Assembly (NCBI RefSeq): GCF_964199755.1 | Contig: NC_133901.1 | Span: 10,927,556-10,991,555 of the forward strand | DNA from: Larus michahellis | Taxonomy: Eukaryota > Chordata > Aves > Charadriiformes > Laridae | Direction of reading: 5' to 3' | Length of the DNA: 64,000 bases | Shown here: positions 1-64,000 of the stretch, piece after piece | Layout of the letters: the number at the start of each line of letters is the position of its first letter | Numbering within the stretch: the stretch's first letter is position 1 | The notes under the pieces: generated by a model | Database searches by the model: none | Seen by the model: the letters and a program-made list of their open reading frames with translations, nothing else | Told to the model about the DNA's origin: nothing | Program-made: the position numbers and the translations under genes

Positions 1-45
1 GGCGGGCTCCCCCCCCACCTCCGCGGGAGAGGGCCGGTGACCCGG

Positions 46-96
46 ATGCAGCTACTCCGCAAGATGGCGGCGGGGCGGGCTGGTGGCGTGCCGTAG
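46..96 (+). other. Short upstream ORF in the SFT2D3 leader
   Basis: ATG codons at 46 and 64 share one frame and end at TAG 94-96, giving 16 or 10 codons. The ATG at 64 has A at -3 and G at +4, a strong initiation context. The stop falls 34 bases before the SFT2D3 ATG, so reinitiation or leaky scanning would be needed. It matters only if the transcript starts upstream of 46 or 64, which the sequence cannot show. Confidence 0.45.
61..71 (+). promoter_or_regulatory. YY1-type motif at the start of SFT2D3
   Basis: AAGATGGCGGC is an exact match to the YY1 core consensus, in the orientation usually found just downstream of CpG-island start sites. It lies 60 bases before the SFT2D3 start codon and its ATG is also an upstream start codon. 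Binding is inferred from the motif only. Confidence 0.55.
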
Positions 97-130
97 CGGC
101 GCCGAGCGAGCGGTTACCCCGGCCCCCGCC

Positions 131-787
131 ATGGCGGACCTGGGCCGGCAGTTGCAGGAGTACCTGGTACAGTCGAAGGCGGCCGCCGCCTCCACTGCGG
201 CCCCCGCGCCGCTACCGCCGCCGCCCTCCGCCGGCTGCTCGCAGGAGGAGGCGGGCAGCAGCCTGGGGGCCTGGCTGGGCCCGCTGAACCCCTTCCCGGC
301 GGCGGCCGCCTCGGAGCCGGGCCGGGGCTGGCCGTGGTTGGCGGAGCCGGACCCCTGGCTACCGGGGCTGTCGCGGTGGCAGCGCTTGGCGGGCAGCGGG
401 CTGTGCCTGCTTCTGGCCGCCCTCTGCTTCGGGCTGGCCGCCCTGTACGCGCCGCTGCTGCTGCTCCGCGCCCGCAAGTTCGCCCTGCTCTGGTCCCTGG
501 GCTCCCTCTGCGGCCTGGCTGCTGCCGCCCTGCTGCGGGGGCCCGCCCGTCTGCTGCGGGAGCCCGGCGGCGGCTCCCTGCTCTACGTCGGCGCCCTGGC
601 CGGCACCCTGTACGCGGCGTTGGGGCTGCGCAGCACCTTCCTGACGGTGCTGGGCGCTGCCGCGCAGCTGGGCGCCGCCGCCCTCGCCCTCCTGGCCGGA
701 CTGCCCGGGGGAGCCGCCGGCCTGCACCGCCTGGGCGGCCTCGGCTGCGCCGCGCTGCGCCGCCGCGGGAAAGCCCTGCCGGTGTGA
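131..787 (+). CDS. SFT2D3: SFT2 domain-containing protein 3, vesicle transport protein (single exon)
   Basis: The ORF encodes 218 residues, close to the ~215 of human SFT2D3, which is also intronless and next to WDR33. The family (yeast Sft2p/Got1p relatives) consists of small multi-pass membrane proteins linked to endosome/ER-Golgi vesicle fusion. Residues 1-80 are an Ala/Pro-rich cytosolic segment opening with MADLGRQLQEYL. Four hydrophobic stretches follow at about 85-112, 117-136, 148-166 and 169-191, and the protein ends in a short basic tail (RRRGKALPV). The start at 131 was chosen because GCCCCCGCCATGG is a near-ideal Kozak context, no in-frame AUG lies upstream, and the N-terminus matches the family. 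Codons are extremely GC-rich at third positions because the gene lies in the island. The mechanism in animals is poorly known; the role is inferred from the family. Confidence 0.93.
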   Translation: MADLGRQLQEYLVQSKAAAASTAAPAPLPPPPSAGCSQEEAGSSLGAWLGPLNPFPAAAASEPGRGWPWLAEPDPWLPGLSRWQRLAGSGLCLLLAALCFGLAALYAPLLLLRARKFALLWSLGSLCGLAAAALLRGPARLLREPGGGSLLYVGALAGTLYAALGLRSTFLTVLGAAAQLGAAALALLAGLPGGAAGLHRLGGLGCAALRRRGKALPV

Positions 788-2105
788 CTGCCCCCCGCGC
801 CGCCACCGAGCGGGGTGACACCGGCCGCAGCCCGGCGGGACGAAGGGACTGAGGGGCCCCGGCTGCGCCGGGCACGAAGACAGCTCTCCGGCATGGGGAT
901 GGAGCCGTCTTCCGCCACTTGTCGTCCTTCGCCTTCCTGCTGGGTTTCCCCCTCGCCGGTTCCCGAGGAAGACGAGCGGCAGCGGGGACTCTCTGAGCTC
1001 GGTCGGCTGCGTTGAGGGGTGGCGGTGCCAGCCCTCCCTGAGCGCCGCATTTTGCCTTATTGCAAAATCAGCCCGATAGCCGTGGTCCGGAGTGGCTCCG
1101 GCTGGGAGCTGGCAGCATCCCACCTCCCTACCTCCGGTATAGGACCATGTGGCTGGTGCAGCCTGCTTCGAAACGTGAGTGAGATTACGGAGCCGATGAA
1201 ATGTAATTATTGACTTGCCCGTTAACGTGAACAGCAAGCGTCTTTACAGCTGAGGTGCGTAGGGCTGGCGGATGGTGAAACACGGAGACGACGTAGCGAA
1301 ATCTGGTCAAGTGGGGGGTGAAGGTTCAAAAATAGTTAACTGCTGTTAACTGGTTTTTGTGCCGACCCCTCCGCTCTGAACACATGCTTCAGTCGCTGTA
1401 CAGCGCAGTCATCAGCCACCTCGGACTGGTGGTGAATATGAATACTGGGTCCACTGAACTGCATTTCTCTCTTAAAAACCGTCTTTAAAATACCATCCAG
1501 TAAGTGAAACAAACTTTCCTGGGGCTGTGGGTCACAAAGGCTACTCATAACTGTAAGGGTAGTCTTCTTGCATGACAGTGCTAGGATGGAAGGTGCTAAT
1601 CTTAGTTCAGAGCCTTTGCGGGTATTGGTGCCTTACAGCTGCTGTAAGGTAGCAAATACTTGGGCTTTAGAAGGGTAGCTTCAGTTCTTAGAACTTTATT
1701 TTTTATATATATTTTTTTGCTCTCTCAGCTTGGGCAGGAATTGCTGACTTTTCACAGCATGACCTTGAAAAATAGATTTGCTACTAATTAGAGCCTGTTT
1801 CAATGCGGAAGGAAGGTGCTGAATTCAGCCTGGCAGCCCCTGCTGAGAGCTTGGTACTTCATTTTGGGCTGCATACTGCACTACGGCAGATCCAGGGGAC
1901 CACCAGGCCTAACCGAGGGAGTATCTCACTGAGTATAGGTGCCTCATACAAAGTAAAGCCAAACGCTGCAATATTTATCTGCTGTCACTACTTAGGGTGT
2001 AGCATATTCACCTAATACTTGCTCCGAATTTAAACTGAAATTGTTAAATGGGGGTACTTAAATGTACATAGATTGTTTTAATAAAACTATTTGTGTACCA
2101 AATGT
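788..2105 (+). other. SFT2D3: SFT2D3 3' UTR (probable)
   Basis: No further gene is visible between the SFT2D3 stop and the first canonical + strand poly(A) signal at 2080-2085. Open frames here on either strand are short and show no family resemblance. The sequence changes from GC-rich to AT-rich near 1180. The exact cleavage point is a guess, placed about 20 bases after the hexamer. Confidence 0.6.
2080..2085 (+). terminator. SFT2D3: SFT2D3 poly(A) signal AATAAA
   Basis: This is the first AATAAA on the + strand after the SFT2D3 stop. It is preceded by U-rich sequence (GATTGTTTT) and followed within about 10 bases by TTTGTGT, a GU-rich downstream element. It predicts a 3' UTR of about 1.3 kb. 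Confidence 0.65.
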
Positions 2106-4348
2106 CAGTATAGACATTCCACTAATGGTCACTTTTTTTTTTCCTTAGAAATGTAGATCAGAGCTATCTGCATAGCATTAAATTAGTTCTCTCATTTTTA
2201 CAACTTCTAAGCTATAGTATATAATTTTATTCCCAAGAGCAGTATCAAATTAAACAAATCTTAGACAAGGTGGAGCTGTAAACTAGCAGGTTAGAGCATA
2301 AGGATTCTACATGCAGCACTGGTAAAAGAACTTGCCCTGAAGAGTACAGAATTATATTCCCAGTTATTAATTTTATCCATTTTCCACCAGTAGTGGGTCA
2401 TGGTATCACAGACTAGGAAGCTGGTTCTGTCTCTCCTGCTATGCTGTCACCTTCTAAGATTTTATACAAAGGCTAGCTACTTCTCTAATTTTCTTAACGA
2501 CTTTTTGTGCATATTCCACGATTGTGGAATATTTCAAAACTTAATTTAAAAAGCTGCCCCTGGAGGAAGAATGTTACTTAACACCAAGTGGTTTAAGGAG
2601 TTAACCAGCCATCAGAGAAAACCAGGCACGCTCCTTGTCTGGATAGCCGGGTGTTCCTATTATTAGGTGCACTCAGACTTGTTTTGGTAGAGGACTGTGG
2701 TTTCATTAAGGACCAAAGCCCATCCTCTAAATCACGTATTCTAACTATCAGACAAAAGTCACTTTTGGCCCCCTAAAAATATATACAGCTTGTTAAAAAA
2801 TAGAGAGGAGAAGCTTTCCCCTTTGCTAATGATTAAATCATTGGTATTTATCATTAAAACTTCAGGATAGATCCTGTCTCCCAGACGTACACCAACAGTG
2901 ACCAAAGCCCTTCTGATAGGGGTAAAAAGCCATATTTTCCCCTTTCAGGAGAAATTGTCATACCAGGTGCAGCTCAGCTGTTCCCCAGTTAATTCCTTTA
3001 AGACCGTTCTGTCTCTCTAGAGCCCCATTACAAGGATTTTATAGGCTAATGATCAGAGATAATCACTGTAATTTTCAAATGCCATTTTATACACTGCAAA
3101 TTAAAAACTTCAGAAAAAAACCCACCTACTTGTGACTGACTGAACGAAGAGAATGGCAGTTAAGCATCTGTGCTTTGAGCTCTTTAAGGCAGGGCGTCAG
3201 AACTTAAGCCAGTCTTTAGGAAATTTGTCTGTGAGAAGTCAGATGAAATAGCTGCCGCGTATCGCTGTGTTGTTGCAGTAGCCTCGTCAGCTATGGAACT
3301 ACATTGCCATATTGTCCTCAACATTATAACATGAAGGCGGGGAGGAGGGAAGCCTGGTAGCGATGCTTTTCATTAGACCTTATATCCTATACTTTTAATG
3401 CAGGCCTTCCTGAGAGCTGGCTGTAGAATATGTACTTACATGAAATTTTCACTGAGGCTTTAGGTATTAAAGGAGCCTTTTGATAACCTGGTGACTGGAG
3501 ATGGTTAATATGAATGATTTAGGGGGAACAGAGAAACTCATGGTTGGTAAAGCAGCTTTATTATGAAATGTGGGAAATGGGAATAACCCCTCCTCGTCCT
3601 TTCCCTCCCCTAGTAAAAGTAGGAAACAATATCTTAAAGATACTTAAAAAAAAAGTTAAGATGAAAGTGATCAACTACTGAGGTTTGCACTTAAGCATTT
3701 GAACACTCTACTGAACACCCGTATCATTAAGCAACGTATCCTACAGCCGCTGTAAAACATATGCATCCGTATTAATCAAGCTGCTAAACTTCTTCCTTAC
3801 TCAATGTCCTGGTTTGAGATAGAACAAAACCAATTTTCAGTAATTCTGCTGTTCGGTTAAGTCCCTTCTAACTGACTGCACTCTCTGAAATGAACTCATA
3901 GCAGTGCTAAGGCCTGGTGTTTGTAGTGAATGCCAAGGGATGGGATGCAGGGAGGCGTGTACTTAAACTGCTGTAACAGCCAAGGCCAGCTCACTTCGTT
4001 ATTTGCCCTGTTGGAGGGTCAGAAGCAGAAAAGCATGGAGGGGAGGAGCGGACAGGACAGGGGACCCAAAACTAACCAACAGGGTATTCCATCCCATCTG
4101 CATCATCTTCAGTGTAAAAGCTGAGGGATCAGAGGGTCAGCTCTTTCTTCAATGGCCGGTGCCCAAGGAGGACCCTCTGTCCTTCTGCCTTTGATCCAGA
4201 TGTGTGTGTCTCTGAATGCAGTTCTTGAATCCAGCTCCCACCTGCCACCGAGTCCAGTCTTAGTGCTGGCCGGTGACGAGATCGTCATGGGAGCTCAGTA
4301 CTGGTTTTGCATATATTTCATTATTTTCTTATTATTATATTTTCTTTT
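2106..4348. other. Intergenic gap between the convergent SFT2D3 and WDR33 3' ends
   Basis: No coding sequence is supported here. It holds a perfect 9-bp hairpin (2511-2532) and scattered minus-strand hexamers that could serve a longer WDR33 3' UTR (ATTAAA at 3394-3399, AATAAA at 3557-3562 and at 2226-2231). If the more distal signals are used, the two transcripts would nearly meet or overlap tail to tail. Confidence 0.5.
2511..2532. repeat. Perfect short inverted repeat (9-bp arms, 4-base loop)
   Basis: ATATTCCAC (2511-2519) pairs exactly with GTGGAATAT (2524-2532) around GATT. It lies in the gap between the two convergent genes. No function can be assigned; it would form a hairpin in RNA from either strand. 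Confidence 0.6.
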
Positions 4349-4354
4349 TTTATT
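4349..4354 (-). terminator. WDR33: First canonical minus-strand AATAAA after the WDR33 stop
   Basis: The plus strand reads TTTATT here. The downstream flank is AU-rich rather than GU-rich, so this is a weak candidate despite the perfect hexamer. Confidence 0.35.
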
Positions 4355-4968
4355 GTTAGTATTTCATTATAACTGTTACAGGTTTTTTTCCCCAACCCAT
4401 AAGTCGCTTTCCCTTATTCTCTGTCCCTTCCCCTTCTGGGGGAAGGAGAGGGACTAAGAGCATCTGTCGTTCATTTAGTGGCCAGCCCAGCCTAAACCTT
4501 GACACTCAACTCCTATAAACAGATGCTGTTCTGAACAAAAACACTTGACTCGCCCAGGTGAAGTGTAGAATGACAGCATTTGTCACAACGTCTGTTTGGC
4601 TGGCACTCCAGGTTATAATCATGCTATGTCTATGACAACTTTTACTAAACGGTGTTCCATGTTTTTCTCTTTCAGGATGGTAGACTAGCAAGCACCGGTG
4701 ATTTCCCATGTTTTGGAATTCTAACGTCAGCACCACTTGTAATCTGTAGACAGCCGTGGCTAAAGATGAAAATGAAAGTTCTCTATATGTGATAAACCAA
4801 AAAGCCCTGGGAATCAGCTATGAGTATTTTGAATGGTTGAGATTTCAGGAGGTAGTTCTGTTGCTCTATCTGATACACAAGTTTGCCTGAAGACGCTTTA
4901 TAGCAATAGGTGAGTAAAGAATCACACACTGTGTTGATTTTTTGTTAATTTTTGCACAAATTACATTC

Positions 4969-4974
4969 TGTATT
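4969..4974 (-). terminator. WDR33: Variant poly(A) signal AATACA, proximal candidate for WDR33
   Basis: AATACA lies about 375 bases past the stop. TGTA elements occur on both sides, and AGTGTGTGATT lies about 40 bases further along the minus strand. The arrangement fits a CFIm-assisted site, but the hexamer is a weaker variant. Confidence 0.35.
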
Positions 4975-5346
4975 CATACAAAAACAACTCTTTGACAAAC
5001 TGTACATATAGAAACAAGTTTCTGTCTGGAGGTGAACTGAAATCGGTGGAGGTGCTCCATGTCTCGCAACACTTAAAAAAAATTCCAGCTCTTCACAAAA
5101 CAAAGTAGGTAAAAGAAGGTGAGGGAAACGGGTGGAGAGGACAAAACAGAAAGCTAGCTACAATACTGCAGCTAGGAGCAATGGATTGATCTAGGAAAAG
5201 ACCCTTATTAGGAACTAATGCACATTCAGTTATCCCAGTTAAGAATCCAGGCTTGTGGTGTTGCAGGGTTACTTTCTCAGTCCAGAGTAGCAGTCTGTTT
5301 AAATATTGTCCAGCAAGGACTGGGTGTGACCCAGTCAAAGCCTCTT

Positions 5347-64000
<58,654 letters not shown>

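Larger units (their letters stand above)
1..1180. promoter_or_regulatory. CpG island covering the SFT2D3 promoter, coding region and early 3' UTR
   Basis: The first ~1.2 kb is extremely GC- and CpG-rich (runs of GCCGCC, CGGCGG, GGGCGG) and falls abruptly to AT-rich sequence after about 1180. No TATA box is visible in the 130 bases before the start codon, which fits a dispersed CpG-island promoter. The island is cut by the left edge, so its full extent and any divergent partner gene cannot be seen. Confidence 0.85.
4349..5346 (-). other. WDR33: WDR33 3' UTR (minimum estimate)
   Basis: This is the sequence following the WDR33 stop codon at 5347-5349. No AATAAA or ATTAAA occurs on the minus strand for about 1 kb. 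A variant AATACA (4969-4974) with upstream TGTA motifs and GT-rich sequence below it is a plausible proximal site, and the first canonical AATAAA is at 4349-4354. The true end cannot be decided from sequence. Confidence 0.45.

Noticed and set aside
114..1237. Long minus-strand open frames (253 and 292 codons) over the SFT2D3 region
   Set aside because: They are antisense shadows of a very GC-rich CpG island where stop codons are rare. Their composition is Arg/Pro/Ala-biased with no domain.

Overview
This window is vertebrate nuclear DNA and most likely avian. The evidence is 5'-truncated CR1 LINE copies ending in the bird-type ATTCTATGAT tail, AT-rich introns with few other interspersed repeats, and GT-AG introns throughout. 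It holds two protein-coding genes in convergent orientation. SFT2D3 is intronless, on the + strand, and starts inside a CpG island at the left edge. WDR33 is on the - strand and fills most of the rest. The same neighbours in the same arrangement are, from memory, found in mammals.

Layout. 1-1180: CpG island with a YY1-type motif, a short upstream ORF and SFT2D3 (131-787, 218 aa), with a poly(A) signal at 2080. 2.1-4.3 kb: gap between the convergent genes. 4.3-58.2 kb: WDR33. I rebuilt 21 coding exons (called CE1-CE21; CE1 holds the start codon at 58209 and CE21 the stop at 5347). All junctions are GT-AG and keep phase, and they join into one 3966-nt frame of 1321 residues, against about 1336 in human. 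58.2-64 kb: part of the first intron; the non-coding first exon and promoter lie beyond the right edge. One 27.1-kb intron (25149-52290) separates CE6 from CE7 and makes up over 40% of the window.

Function. WDR33 is the WD40 subunit of the cleavage and polyadenylation specificity factor that contacts the AAUAAA signal. CE1-CE11 encode the N-terminal RNA-contacting segment and the seven-bladed propeller, CE15 a collagen-like Gly-Pro-Gln region, and CE16-CE21 a charged, RG-rich tail. SFT2D3 is a small multi-pass protein of the Sft2/Got1 family linked to Golgi vesicle traffic.

Most notable observation. If the CE5 donor is not used, the reading frame stays open for 123 more codons into the intron. 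It encodes a hydrophobic tail, giving a 331-aa product, and its stop codon sits on the first of four canonical AATAAA signals packed into 70 bp. If the CE6 donor is not used, the result is a 260-aa product followed by another AATAAA with a GT-rich downstream element. Both lengths are close to the short human WDR33 isoforms as I remember them (326 and 257 aa). A gene whose product reads AAUAAA therefore appears to carry its own strong intronic AAUAAA sites, which suggests a conserved isoform switch and possibly autoregulation.
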